A stretch of 64,000 bases of DNA. Origin: Pampus argenteus. Lineage: Eukaryota; Chordata; Actinopteri; Scombriformes; Stromateidae. The position numbers and the translations under genes are program-made. The stretch is taken from positions 7,402,501-7,466,500 of the forward strand of contig CM072863.1 in assembly GCA_036937835.1 (NCBI GenBank), in the 5' to 3' direction. The notes beneath the pieces were generated by a model. The model had not been told where the DNA came from. It saw only the letters and a program-made list of their open reading frames with translations, and made no database searches. Below, piece by piece: positions 23,440-36,140 of the stretch (position 1 is the first letter of the stretch; each line of letters opens with the position of its first letter).

Positions 23440-23710
23440 CCTGTTCTATAGGTTAACCTGCTGAACAAGACCCGAGTGGGAACAGCGCAAATTACAAATT
23501 ACCTTCCTTATTAGGCCTGACCCCAAATTTCCTTTCATGAATATTCATTATGGTGGCCGCTCGGCGCGCCAAGAAATGAATTTGCCCCCTTTCTCGGAGT
23601 GGACTGTGAATAAGGAATGATTAATGGAATTCTGCATGGTATGAATCCATCATTTCTAGGATGGAGGCTGGCCTGGTAATAAGGATCCAATTAGAGCCAC
23701 AGTGGGTGGG
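23440..23710. promoter_or_regulatory. candidate conserved non-coding element
   Basis: Non-repetitive, locally CpG-bearing block with ATTACAAATTACC, TGAATATTCATTATGG, TCGGCGCGCC, TGATTAATGG and CAATTAGAGCC. The mixture of homeodomain and octamer-like cores with balanced GC resembles deeply conserved vertebrate enhancers. No conservation data were available. Confidence 0.35.
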
Positions 23711-23754
23711 ACACAGCAGGAGCCACTGCAAGACAGACACTGTAACACCTACAC

Positions 23755-23756
<2 letters not shown>

Positions 23757-23790
<34 letters not shown>
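23757..23790. repeat. (AC)n microsatellite
   Basis: 17 perfect units. Confidence 0.95.
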
Positions 23791-23798
<8 letters not shown>

Positions 23799-24559
23799 AA
23801 TTCCACTAACACCCTTTACTTTTGACATTTGGTTTATGCTCTCAAAATTTCATTACAAGAATTGAGAGTAAAAAATATTCAAATTTACAAGCAGAGCTAA
23901 CTTTTTGCTCTGCTTCTCTCTGGCCCAGGAGCAGAGGTTTGGGTGGCACAAAGCATCTACCCCTCCACCTCCTCCTACCAGTGCGTCTCTGCCTCTCAGC
24001 AGGGCTGTTTTAGCTCTGCTGGCACCTCCACCTTTCCTGTTTAATTTCATGTTCTGGTGCGTCCTGAGACAGCTCATCCCGCTGCCAAATATTTGTGTTG
24101 GGAGACGAGCTAATCTGGAGCAGGGTACATCCTCCTATCCAAAATGTGTGTGTACACGTACACACAAGGGTTATCAGTGTGCGATTGTGATTTGTGTGCT
24201 GGGAAGTTTGAACGTGCACATGTGTGTATTTGTGTGTGTGAATGAATGTGGAACTGCTGATACCGGTTGTGTATCTTCCACCCTCTTGACCAGTGTATCG
24301 ACCAAGTTAGAGAAGATTAACAGTGTAGCCATGTTTGCTGCTGAAGTGCAACTGCTGTGTTTACAGATGTGCACATGAGTGATTGAAAGGATGAGATTCC
24401 CAGTCTTTGTCTGTCTCTCAAAAATAGGCTGACGTAGCTCTTACTTACTTTGGGTTTGTGTAAGAGTACTGTGTAAATGAAATTTATTGTTCTGTTAAGT
24501 CCGTCTTAATTGAAAATAACCCATGTTTCACCTGTGGCCAATGTAAATTCCACTTCCTG

Positions 24560-25200
24560 GAACATTTTTATTGTCCGTTCATCTATTTCCCTGTGTCCTC
24601 TCTCCTCTCCCCGGCTTTAATGAGGTGCTCTGTTCCTCTCCCTCATAAACTAAAACCTTTTAGATGAATTACATCTCCTTAAGATTCATCTCCAGCACTG
24701 TGGCTTCTTTTCCCCCCTTTATGATTGTATTTAATCCACATCACATCTTAATTTAGAACAAATACCCCCGTATGACACCTCGCCGAGCGCAGGCGGGAGA
24801 AGAGGAATGCTCGGCGAAAGTGGAGGGACATGGAGATGTGCCAGCACGGCTCAGCCTGCTCTCTGATGATATCCTCGATAAGACTTTTAGCTAATTACTG
24901 ACTGCTGCCTCTGAATGCAGCTTCAGTGAAGAGAAAGGCAATGAACCTGCCTGCTAGCTCAATAGAGAGGCAGCAGGAAAAAAGAAAGGGGACGCGGCTG
25001 TTGAAAGAGAGACAGATTAACATTTGTTCTTTTACATGCCTCCCTCTCCCACACACACAATAACTTTGCTTATACTAATTAACAATTAGCAAAGACTGGT
25101 TGGCTAATTGTGTTATTGCTCCTAATCAAGAGGCTAATTACCAGAATGTCAATTTAGATTTAATTACTAAGTGCTTTGTTAATTCCCACTGAGCATAAGT
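24560..25200. promoter_or_regulatory. candidate conserved non-coding block
   Basis: Contains CGCCGAGCGCAGGCGGGAGA, TTAGCTAATTACTGACTGC, repeated TAATTA/GGCTAATT cores (25070-25140) and AAGATTCATCTCC. It is sharply different from the surrounding microsatellites. Inference from motif texture only. Confidence 0.3.
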
Positions 25201-26253
25201 TACCCTTTCTCTCTCTCTCTCTCTCTCTTTCTTTCCCCCCCTACCCACATCACTACTCCCCCACCCCCCACCCCTCCATGTTGAACCTTTGGTGTGCTCC
25301 AAGGTCCTGTGTTGGGATTGGGGGTAGTGGGTAAATACAGAGATAAATGAGGCAAGGTGTTTGAGCAGGGAGACCAAGAGGCAGAGGCATTAATGAACAG
25401 CTTTTACCGCCGGGCCTCCAATTAGCCAACTCTCTCCCGCCAACATCACAGAGAGAAGAGATCCACTAAGATCCGCCGCCCAGCCCAGCCCAGCCCTCCT
25501 CCCACCACCACTACCTCCCCACCGGCTGCTCACAGCTGTCCTCAGCTCTCCTCAGCCTCCACAGACATCCACCTTCAACCACCAACAATATTGACTGTGA
25601 ATCAGCAGCCACACCTGAGCAATTCATTTAATAATCTATTCATTACCAGTTTCATATAAAGCCTTTTGATTGTTTTGTTTTTTGCTTCGTGATTAAGAAT
25701 TGTGTGTGTACCTGCTGCATACAAACTGCCCTTATAGAGTAAAGAAGGTTATATTTAATTGAACTGAATCGACAAGCAAGAAGAACAATATGATATAGTC
25801 TTATCAACATCATCACAATCATTATCATCATAAGAACACCAAGAAGTGTCGTAGAGTGAAGCAAATACAAAGAAGACCCTTTAATATTTGTATTTTAATA
25901 AAAACCAGCATGCAAATGACTGATTTTTATTTTATCCTCTCTCTCCTTAACCGTACATATTATCTTCAACTTAAAAACGTCTAAAAAAAAAAAAATTATT
26001 CCTCTTCTTCTTAAGTCAAAGAATATTGCAGAATCTTCATCAAAATACCAATTTGTACTAATTCGATTTTTTCTCTCTTCTTTCCTAATTTCTTCTCTGA
26101 TATATGAAGCTTTTCCTCACAGGATTTAATGGTCATTGCTTTTCTCTCTGCCTTAGTCAAAGCAAGCAAACCACAATACATCATACACACACATACATAC
26201 CTAATCACTTTCCCAATAAGCACTACATTTGTTCTGTCAAAGGAAGCCATTTA

Positions 26254-26330
<77 letters not shown>

Positions 26331-26340
26331 ATCTCGCTCT
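26254..26340. repeat. (CT)n microsatellite
   Basis: About 87 bp CT tract with three TTTCT or ATCT interruptions. Long Ser/Leu open frames here are artefacts of it. Confidence 0.95.
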
Positions 26341-26619
26341 GTATGTCTCTCTCTCTATTTCTCTTTGTATGTGTGCTTTTTAAAATTCATTCAGCACCCT
26401 CAGACACACAGTGTTCATCAGTGACTACTGTATAAACATTACATCACTGTTTTCTGGAACAAAATATTTAAATGCTGATTCTGTTGTGAATGTTGCTTAT
26501 ATAATGCTGCTTGTCTCTTTATGCAGGCATCTTGTTCAGCCACTGTTTGTGCTGTTGTCTTATTATTACTCATTTACTGGACTGCTGCTGAAGATTGGGG
26601 TGAACACATACAAGGTGTG

Positions 26620-26656
<37 letters not shown>

Positions 26657-27891
26657 CACACATCTCTGTCTCAAAAAGAGCAAGCGCTTTCACTCTCCTC
26701 TCTAACTGCCTGGCTCCTCATACTCCTGCCAAAATACCATAAGACAGGGTATAATATATATAATTATCCCCACTTACATTAGCCATTATGCCAGTGGAGC
26801 ATTGCCTGCAGAATGACACACGACCTGTCAAGACTTCATTCACGCCATTAATAAGCGTCATTAGTGTCTGCTTTGAATACCCCTCTTGCACACTGCAGTC
26901 ATTTCAACATGTCATAGATTTTAATTTGAGGGTAAAAATAGCTGTGAGGATATTATGCACTCTTCCAGACAGTCTTTGTGGTCTTCTGATGGGGAGGAAG
27001 TTCACAGTGTGACCTTGGATTTTCTCTTTATTGGAATTATAACCATTACTGTTCTTTAGTGCTGTGGGCCAGCCGCTAGCACCAAGGCTGCTATGCTTAG
27101 TGTGCTCCTTCCTTTGTGGTGTCCATCAACAGCATTCAAAATCAGAATTTTAAACCATTAGTTTGTCACAAATGACACTGAAGCAATTGACCAGCATCGT
27201 ATGCAGACTTATACAAAGTGGGTTAACTGCCCTAAATTATTTCAAAAAACAGAATGCACTTAAGGAACTAATGCCACGATGGCCTACTGAGAAATGTCAA
27301 CTTCTTACCAGCTGTTCCCACCACATATAATGAGGGCCTCTTAAAAAAAACGGGCTGTGATCTAATAACCATTTCCTTCATTGTTAACTATAAACAGGAT
27401 AAAAAAAACCCCAAAACATATAGAATATTTACATAACAACAAAAAATGTAAAAAGGTCATTTTTTTGCTGTATAGATGTAAAGGAATAGTTTGAGGAGAT
27501 ATCTTAGGAAATATGATTATCTGCTTTTTTTTTTTTTTTTTACTATAAATGAGTTAAATGAGAAGATTCATACCACTAGATTCATACCACCACGTATGAA
27601 TACAGCCAGCAGCCTTTTAGTTGAGCTTAGCAGAAAGACTGGAAATGAGGGGAAATATCATTTAACAAAATCTGCCTTACAATAAACACAAAAGAGAGTG
27701 GTCATTTTTTTTGGATGAAAATCAAATCATAAGTCTGCTTTTTGAACCCAGTCTGATTTAACTCACATCTGTAGCCTCAGCAGTTTTACATACTTAAAAA
27801 CTGGGGAGACACTAGGATTACAAATGGTTCTTCCTCCTTATTATGTTTCTGTTGCCCTCTTTTCAGTGCTGATTAAGTGTTTAGCAAAGGT

Positions 27892-27896
<5 letters not shown>

Positions 27897-27926
<30 letters not shown>
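27897..27926. repeat. (TG)n microsatellite
   Basis: 15 perfect TG units. Confidence 0.95.
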
Positions 27927-27927
<1 letters not shown>

Positions 27928-28029
27928 ACCCATATTGTACAAGCCAGTATCTCAGAGTGCTTCTTCATCTAAAAATGTGTCCCCATGTGTGTATGTGCAG
28001 CACTTCAACTCAGGAATAAGAGGCACAGG

Positions 28030-28165
28030 GGAATCTCTCACAGGTACAATACGTGATGGGAATCTGTGTGCTTGTGTGTGCGTGAGACAGAGAGAGTGAG
28101 ACCGTCCCACAGGTACGACCGTGTGTGTGTGCGTCTCTGTGTGACTGTCCCACAGGTGCAGACAG
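28030..28165. repeat. degenerate minisatellite with CACAGGT core
   Basis: CTCACAGGTAC, TCCCACAGGTAC and TCCCACAGGTGC recur at about 50-70 bp spacing with TGTGTG filler between. Confidence 0.5.
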
Positions 28166-29067
28166 TGTTTGAGCCTCCTGACAGGCTGTGTCTTTGATCG
28201 TTTGGAGAGTCGGTCCTTGTTTGCCTCGCCCGTGTGCAACTGCTGTAGGGGCTAATTAACCAATGAAAAGACTTAATCACTAGAGCCTGCTGTCAACTGT
28301 ACACCTTGGCTTGCTTTCAGGAATCTTTAAAAAGGGAGGTTGAAGGGGGTGGGTGGAGAAGTTAGTGGTGCAGGAGGAGGAACAGGGGGTGTGGGGGTTG
28401 GGGGGGTTGGGTAGGAGGGTGCTGCATCCTACATGGAACTTGTTTCATTTGTTTTGATTATCTGTGTGTTCGAATGAAATGTATAATGATAGGTCAATTC
28501 TGCAATCAACACCGCAGTATCTTCTTCTAGAATACGAATGAAAGGAAAGGGGAACGTTATAAAGGTTGGATACGAGAAAGAATCAAAAAGACATAGCCAT
28601 TAATCCTGATCAGTGACCCATCACAGCTCCCACTCTGAAAGGGAAAAGAGAAGGAAGAGTAAGAGAAAAAGAAGAGGTGAGGAGAGGACGGCTGACACAT
28701 TGAGAACCTCTCCTCCATGTAAAGAGCCAATTAAAGCAGGGAAAAAGCCTCTCCTGTTGTCCCAACTGGCTCCAGTACAGTGGCCTCTTCTCCCTTCACC
28801 TTCCCTTTCACTCACCTCCCATCAGCAAACTGACTGTCTGCCCTTTGTGATGTCACGGACGCTTACCTCTGGCCCCCAGTAAACAAGCATTACACGACAT
28901 ACACAAACTGCTTCTGTGTGTGATTGTGATTGTGTCTAGGAGTAATAATGGCCACTAAAGTTTACTTTTTATTCACCAAGACCATGTAATTAGTGAAACA
29001 GCATTGAGCGCAAAGCTGAGTATTTTCACCCTGGATTTAACCCTGCTGTTCAGCTCCAAGAGGATGT

Positions 29068-29068
<1 letters not shown>

Positions 29069-29104
<36 letters not shown>
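29069..29104. repeat. (GT)n microsatellite
   Basis: 18 perfect units. Confidence 0.95.
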
Positions 29105-29107
<3 letters not shown>

Positions 29108-30036
29108 AATTGGTTTATGCTGTCAGTGAAGCTACAGCGTGATCTTGTCAATGCCTCTTCATGTAGATCTCACTTAGTACTGTATAGGCTTCCTTGCCTT
29201 ACCATGAGAATTAGGAGCTATAATCTGGTATTAAAGTGATGTGTTGAACTAATTCATCAGGGTACTTTGCATTAAATAATGTTCACTAAATCTCTTTAAA
29301 TGCCAATAATAATAATATGTACTATATATATCAATAAAGTGGTTGCCTTCCAGAAAAGGCCCAATATCAGAGACATCTACATCTACAAGTACGAGAGCAA
29401 CACACCCTATCATCTTACAGTTTGCTACAGTAAAATACTGAATAAACTTTGGGCAAATTCAACTTATTTTTTATATAGCAGAGATAATTTTTTCTTAGGC
29501 TTTAAAAATCTATAACTTGTCACATAACATATCCATTGATAAAGAGGATAAAATGCATTTTTTTCACTGCAGATAGTAAATAAGTCATGCCAATAAGCCA
29601 GCATGCACAATACCAAGGCCCTGAACTGCTAGTGGAAGACAGGTAAAACCTCTCACCTTTCCAACTTTCCTGTGCAGACATAACTTCATCTAGTTCATAG
29701 TGACGCTTGGAAGTAAAGAAAAAAGGAAATGATGAGAGGCTTGAGAGGAAGAAGTGGAGTACCCATTAGCTGCAGGAAGGCAGACAGATAAAAACAGATG
29801 GCATAGAAGAGAGGACTGAGTGGAGAACTAATAGATGGTGTAGGAAAGTGATGAGGAATAAGTTGCAGGCTAAATACCCCACCACCACCTCCACCCCCTG
29901 CCCCATTTCCCTCTCTCATTCTCTCCTTCAGCTCTCCTCTGAATATGTGTGACTGACAGGGATGTTAAGTGCCATTTGACACCAAAGACGGAGGTGACTA
30001 TGTGAAGGTAGCTATCTGACTGAGAGGTTTTTCAGC

Positions 30037-30073
<37 letters not shown>

Positions 30074-31564
30074 TGTTCATGTGTCAGGATAGGGTTGTGT
30101 AATGAATTAGAGACGTGGGTCCGATTAAAATGACTGGTAATTTCTCCAGGGAGATGAGAGCCTGGAGCAGCATGAATCAAACGACTGCCAGGATGACTCA
30201 CCAACGCCATCTCCTCCTCTAGCCTCAGAAAGAGACGAGGGATGGACGGAGAGAGAGGCCTAGAGAAAAGACTGGACTTTGGGTTGAAAGGCGAGAGATG
30301 ATGCGGACGCGGAAAAAGATTGTGCAGGGATACAGGACAAGAAACGGATGAGAGAGGGATGCAGGATATGTGCTGTCCAAAAGAAGAAAGGGAGATTGAA
30401 AGGGAGCTATTAGCGCTTATGAAGAAATATAGAGATAGAAGTGACAAGATGATGGGGATGGAGGGGAGGGAGATGAGGAGAGTGGAAGGAAAGGTCTCAA
30501 GCATCACTAGTTTCAATCTGTTCTCACCATTCCCACCCCTATCTCTGGCCTCATTGCAGGTGACAGCAGCATGGCTAAATTACCTCCCGCTGGCACTCAA
30601 ATTAAACAGGGCATATAGTAAGAGTGAGAGACAGAGAGAGAAAGAAATGGACAGAAAGAGAGAGAGAGAGTGTGAGATAGAGAGAGAGAAAGTGTGTGTG
30701 TGTGCGTGTGTGGGGATGCTTATAAAAAGAGTGTCCGTGGTCACATTAATGCAATTTCTCTCTCGATCCCTCCGTTCCCTCAGCCCAGCCCTGGATAATG
30801 AGCTAGTGAACGCTCTCCCTTCCCCCCCACTGGGCCTACCTGCTATGCACAAAAGGCTCTGAACGCTATTTTTGGAGCCCCTCTTCTCATTTATTTCCTT
30901 GATTTGGTGATGATAATAATCATTGTGGCTTGAGGTGCCATATTCAAATTAACTGCCATTCCTCCGGTGCTATCGGCCCAGCATCACCCTGCCTGCAAAA
31001 GTGTCCCTGCACCTCCTCCGCCTGCTCCTTTCTGTTACTCCCTCCTTCACCTCTCCTGGAAGCAATACAAAGCCCATTGAAGCAGCACCGCCTGATATGT
31101 TTCCTTGTTGAGCTTATTCAAATCAGGTGTTTGAAAACTAACCTTGTTTGCATTGTAATGCTGCGTGGCAGAGCATCTACAATTGACAATTTACTGATAC
31201 AGGCCTGTAAGAGGGCTGGGTGCGGCGGTCCTGTGAATATGAAATGAATTAGATTCCTGCCTGTAGTTATTCAGATCAGAGTGTAACATGATAGCTTACA
31301 TGAGTGAGTTTGAATGGAGGTCTAACTAAATAAATTTGATTTGGGAAAGGGTGAGGGGCACAGATTGTGCCACTCACCAGGTGCTGCCACGGATAAAGCG
31401 TACAGTTTATTGTACATAGTGGGATGCAATAATCTTTACATATACATGAATTCTATTAGGCATCATTGGCACGAGAGGGAGGCACAAAAGGCAACAGTGC
31501 TCACTGAGAGGAGGTGAGGGAGCTGCTCACATCCATCAGTCTGATAAAGAGATGTGTATGCGTG

Positions 31565-31568
<4 letters not shown>

Positions 31569-31610
<42 letters not shown>
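31569..31610. repeat. (TG)n microsatellite
   Basis: About 20 units. Confidence 0.95.
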
Positions 31611-32407
31611 CTGTAAAAAAAGGCCACTGTGCTGTCACTCTCACTTTGCACTTTTGTGGGAACAAAGAAAATAAAGTGTTTCTGTGAAACAAAACACCTG
31701 GGGGATACCTGTCACTGTAGAGATTCAGTACTCAGTACAAAAACAGATATATGCGTGTGTGTGTGTGTGTGTGTGTGTGCATAGTGTCGAGTGTGTGTAC
31801 ATAGGTTTAACCTAGGGCTGGTTGAAACCTTGGTTTTATATGAAAACTTTTTTGGCACAATATTTGTGCAGGCTGCTGCAGCACCAGTGGAGTCTTAAGA
31901 TTTTCAAAAAAAGTTTTTAGAAGAAGTAGAACATGAATGATTTCTCCAGTCTGTGACAGTTGCGTATGTGGGCATCTGTGTGTTACATCTACTTCACTTT
32001 AGCAGCTGCTGTGGGTAATCTGGGCTGGTCGGGGCTAATGGCTCACTTGTTTTCTGGTCCAGCTGAGCTCTTAATTACATGATTGAGCTTGTTATGGCCT
32101 AATTAAAATGGTAAAACACAGGGCAAAGAGAGAGAGAGGGAGTGAATGAGTGAAAGCACAGGGAGAGAAGAAAGTGAGGGAGAGAGAGTTCGACTAGCAG
32201 CACTCAATCTCTCTCTCTCTCCCTCCCACTTATTAAACTGTTAACCCAGAAGGCCCCTATCTTTCCCCGTGTCTGCCCCCGGCTATTTGGAATGGGCCAC
32301 GAACTGCAGCCATAATCACCAGGCCTACATTTCAATAACACATTTTATCATTTAACCTCTAGTTATACTCATCAAGGTGGCAGCGCATGTTCCATTTGGG
32401 GAATTAA

Positions 32408-32432
32408 GGGGGGGGGGGGGGGGGGGGGGGGG
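32408..32432. repeat. poly-G run
   Basis: 25 consecutive G on the + strand; could form a G-quadruplex. Confidence 0.95.
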
Positions 32433-32999
32433 AATTTGTGTCGATAAGAAAGTTAAACACAAAAACAAAATTATACTGGCTTGTTATTACAAGAGCCTGA
32501 GGACGTAAAAAAAAAAGAAAGTTGACTAAGTTTGTATCAGAAACTAAGACACAAGAGGGAGGGGAGAAGGGGACAGTGAGAGAAGGCGATGAACAATGTT
32601 TTTGTTGTTCAGTTTTTAAGAGTATACTTTTGGGTCAATTAACAATAAAGATCAATTGATATCTCCTTATCCTTTCTTCTGTGATTTTTAGCCCGGAGTA
32701 ATGAGATAAATATTTATGAAGGCTGAAAGTCCCCTGCCTCTCCTCCTTGTGTCAAATACTCAGCATGATCAAAGGCTCAGCCCAAAAACACACGACACAG
32801 TGAAAGCATCAAGGCTCTGTTGGCATTGTTTTTCCACTGTCCCACAGCTCAAACACAGAAAACTGAACATCACCACCCCCCCCCAACACACACACACTAC
32901 CACCATCACCAACACCACCACCAACCCCTCCTCTCCTCTCCTCTCCTCCCCATATCTTTCATAAGAAAAAAAAATCACAGATAGGTTTGGGACCAGCGC

Positions 33000-33260
33000 A
33001 CTGTCGCTTTAAGATAAAATATTCTATCTTCTACATCATAATTATCTCCTTAAGGTAGAAATATTAGCATATCCACCAATCTTATTATCTGAGAAATTGG
33101 CTCATTAAGTCTGCTGGCTCCCCTTGCGCCCACCTTGTTCTCCATTGTCCATACTTCATCAGTGAGGGAGGCTGCTGAGGGGCATTCTGACTGACAGGAG
33201 GCACACAGCACTCGGAGCAGGCCTCTGTGGGGACAAGGCTGGGCCCGCACAGGCTGATGG
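33000..33260. promoter_or_regulatory. candidate conserved non-coding element
   Basis: Unique sequence with TCGCTTTAAGATAAAAT (GATA/homeobox cores), CCACCAATCTTATTATCTGA, GGCTCATTAAGTC and a GC-richer 3' half, ending at an (AAG)n tract. Enhancer-like texture; not verified. Confidence 0.3.
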
Positions 33261-33286
33261 GACAGTGCTCTCATGTTCTGCGAGGG

Positions 33287-33341
33287 GAAGAAGAAGAAGA
33301 AGAAGAAGAAGTAGAAGAAGAAGAAGAAGAAGAAGAAGAAG
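33287..33341. repeat. (GAA)n microsatellite
   Basis: About 18 GAA units with one GTA interruption. Pure-purine GAA tracts can form triplex DNA. Confidence 0.95.
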
Positions 33342-34172
33342 GCACCCTTACTGTTGCTGGAGTCAGATCTCAGAACAAGCTCTCCCCTGAGACCAGGAGA
33401 GACTCAGACAGACTGTGACCTCATGTGGCTGCTTTTAGGTTTGAATGATACCTTGTGATTACGGAGGTTCAAAGCATTTAGGTGGTCATTTTAATGAAAA
33501 TTATAGTCAACATTGCTTACAGCAAGATAAAAGTTGCTGCACATACTCTGACCTTCCTGAGTTGTGCATCATGCAGCTGGCTGTGAGGGAGACTGCCTGT
33601 GTGACCCTGCCTGGGGATGAGGGCTAAACCCTGGACAGAGACAGTGTTCAAAGCCCAATTTATGGTCTTAAAGAGCAAAGCATACATTTGCTTAGTAATC
33701 ACAAAGACAGGCTTTCCAAATTACATTTCCTGTGCTATTAGATATTAATGAGAAGCTTGAGAATAGCCTTGGCCTCTAATCTGCAGGATTTAATCCCTAG
33801 AATGAAACCTGACACCCGTGGAGGCTAATGAAATCATCCTTTTAATCCAGGGAAATGTCCCCCATAAGCCTACAGCTTTAGAGAACCACAGGACGCATGG
33901 TGCTCTGCACAGCGGACAACACAGCCCAGGATAAATCCAGGCAGAGGCAGAGGATTGGAAGGAGAGACACAGAGCTCTATATGAACGATGTTTGGATATA
34001 TTTAAAGACAAACATAAAGGAGAAGAACAGAGTGTCTGAAAGGAAGAGAAAGGTGGAAGTTGCAAAATTTTATCATAGCTACAGTGTGATTAAAGATGAA
34101 CCAATCTTTTTGACATTTCTCCACAACAGAGAGAGATGTCTTCCTCCGTCTCTCTCGTCCGTCTTTCTGTCT

Positions 34173-34174
<2 letters not shown>

Positions 34175-34208
<34 letters not shown>
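34175..34208. repeat. (CT)n microsatellite
   Basis: 17 CT units. Confidence 0.95.
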
Positions 34209-34211
<3 letters not shown>

Positions 34212-34461
34212 GCTGTGTGGGATTGAGTTGTTAATTAGAATCGTGGCCAGGCCAAATGAATTCAGACCTTCTTCCTTCTGTAATGGTGCTGCAGACCGCA
34301 AGCTGTGGGCTTTAATTCTCCTCTCATCAGTTTGATGGAAAAATCACCTCACTGCCATTCAGCTCTGCCACTCATTAACCAAGCCAAGAAAAGGTGATCG
34401 CCACAATGGGCGATTTTATTATGTTTTTTCTTGTGTTCTTGTGTGTAATATACATAAAATG

Positions 34462-34463
<2 letters not shown>

Positions 34464-34540
<77 letters not shown>
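34464..34540. repeat. (TA)n microsatellite
   Basis: About 38 uninterrupted TA units; self-complementary, cruciform-prone. Confidence 0.95.
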
Positions 34541-34542
<2 letters not shown>

Positions 34543-34669
34543 CACATCAATGTTTTTATGATAATTAAATGGATTAAAGAACAACCATAGCCACCATACG
34601 ATCCATAGCCACTTATCTAAAGACACGTGTGTATGTATCTGCTGTATATGTGTGTGTCTAAGTGTCTAA

Positions 34670-34870
34670 ATACTTACTCGGGCGCGGTTTGCTCGACTTG
34701 TGTGTATTAACAGGCCATGGTTGAGGCACGAGGGTCGAGTCGCGATATGCTTAACAGCCAATTTACAAAGGTCAGGTGAGTGGGATCAAACGGGTGGGAA
34801 GATCACACCTCACACTCCTAAATGAGAAACAATCATCCCTCCAAAGGTCACCCAGACACAACCAAGGATT
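34670..34870. promoter_or_regulatory. candidate regulatory element with T-box-like site
   Basis: CpG-rich for this locus (GGGCGCGGTTTGCTCGACTT, GGGTCGAGTCGCGATATGC), then GATCACACCTCACACTC, which contains the T-box half site TCACACCT. It follows the (TA)n tract. Confidence 0.3.
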
Positions 34871-36108
34871 AGAATAATAGAGCAGGACTTCTGCTCCTCC
34901 TTCTTCTTCTTCTCCCTCGGTTCTCCATCCTCCTCACCCTCTCCACAGGGGGCACGGTGAAAACAGAAAGATACACCTTCTTTTCATTACTTTCTGGTTT
35001 TATTCTGTTTCCTCATTTTCATTTTACCATATAGTCTTAGTGAGCGTCTGTGTGTCTATTTGTAACTGACTCAAAAGACAGACTATTTTTGTCAGTGGCC
35101 ACAAATCACAAGTTCTTACAAGACAAAATCTCTCTTTAATTTATTTTTTAAGATAAATATGGAATTAATATGGAATTTATATTTTTTTAATTCCTAAGAT
35201 GTGATTATTATTTCTTGTAATTCTTTTTTAAATTTTAAATTTTAACCTACCATAAATATAAATTTGTTTTGTAAATTTGCTTTGCATATTTTCTTTTTTC
35301 TATCCATTGCTATCATGTTGCACAATGTCATTCTAAAATACATACATAAGTATTTTTTTAATTTAGTTTGTTTTCTAAGAAATAAATCGCAATTAAAAAA
35401 GGTAAAATCTTTGCATTAAATTAGTTCCTTTGTACTGATTTTTAAACATGAAAATACTGAAAATGTTTTTGGAAAATGATTGAAGCCTGTCAGTTCAGAC
35501 AAATTATACTGTAGGTGTAGGTTGAATGAGGAGGGTAAGCAGCAGCATCAGCAGCATCGCCCAGCCTGCAGAGAGGTGCACAGACACAGCGAAGCAACAA
35601 CAGGGGGCAGTGTTGGGTCACACTAAACACCCAGCTCTCTGTCCACTTCTCGCTCCCTCTCTCTCTGGCCACAGTCCAGTCTCCCCACCTCTCAGGATTA
35701 ATTACACTTTTTCAATTAATGTTCTAATGAGAGCTGGTGGTGCAGAAGTCTGATAAGGCAGTTAGGGAGTGAATGACACACACACACACACACACGCTCA
35801 CGCACTCATACAACAGAGACCGATGGAGGATGGAGAGAGATGTACTAACTACAATGATTGATGGGACATAACAGAAGCTGATTAGTTGATACAGTGTAGA
35901 TGGAGCGAAGATCATCTTAAAAATATGGACCAAGATGGACACAAACACACACACCTTAATGCAAAGATGTGAGGGGCTGTAAATATACAATTGGAATTAA
36001 AAACACACATGGAGTATGTTTTGATGAGGATACTTGCTTTGGTGACACCAACCCACACATCTGCAAACTGAGTTTCCATGGTAATGAGCTCAACTGGTGC
36101 AGAAGGGG

Positions 36109-36140
<32 letters not shown>

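Larger units (their letters stand above)
26400..32990. other. gene-free intergenic DNA
   Basis: Dense microsatellites (26.6, 27.9, 29.1, 30.0, 30.7, 31.6, 31.8, 32.4 kb) alternate with unique DNA. 30890-31260 (TCAAATTAACTGCC, CCCATTGAAGCAGC, TATTCAAATCAGG) is a possible non-coding element. No exon is supported; the long + frame at 30320-30862 is GA-repeat translation. Confidence 0.55.

Noticed and set aside
26104..26424. Ser/Leu-rich open frames
   Set aside because: Artefact of the (CT)n tract.
30320..30862. 180-aa open frame on the + strand
   Set aside because: Translation of GA-rich and AGAG repeats (E/R/K-rich, then low complexity), with no splice context and no family resemblance.
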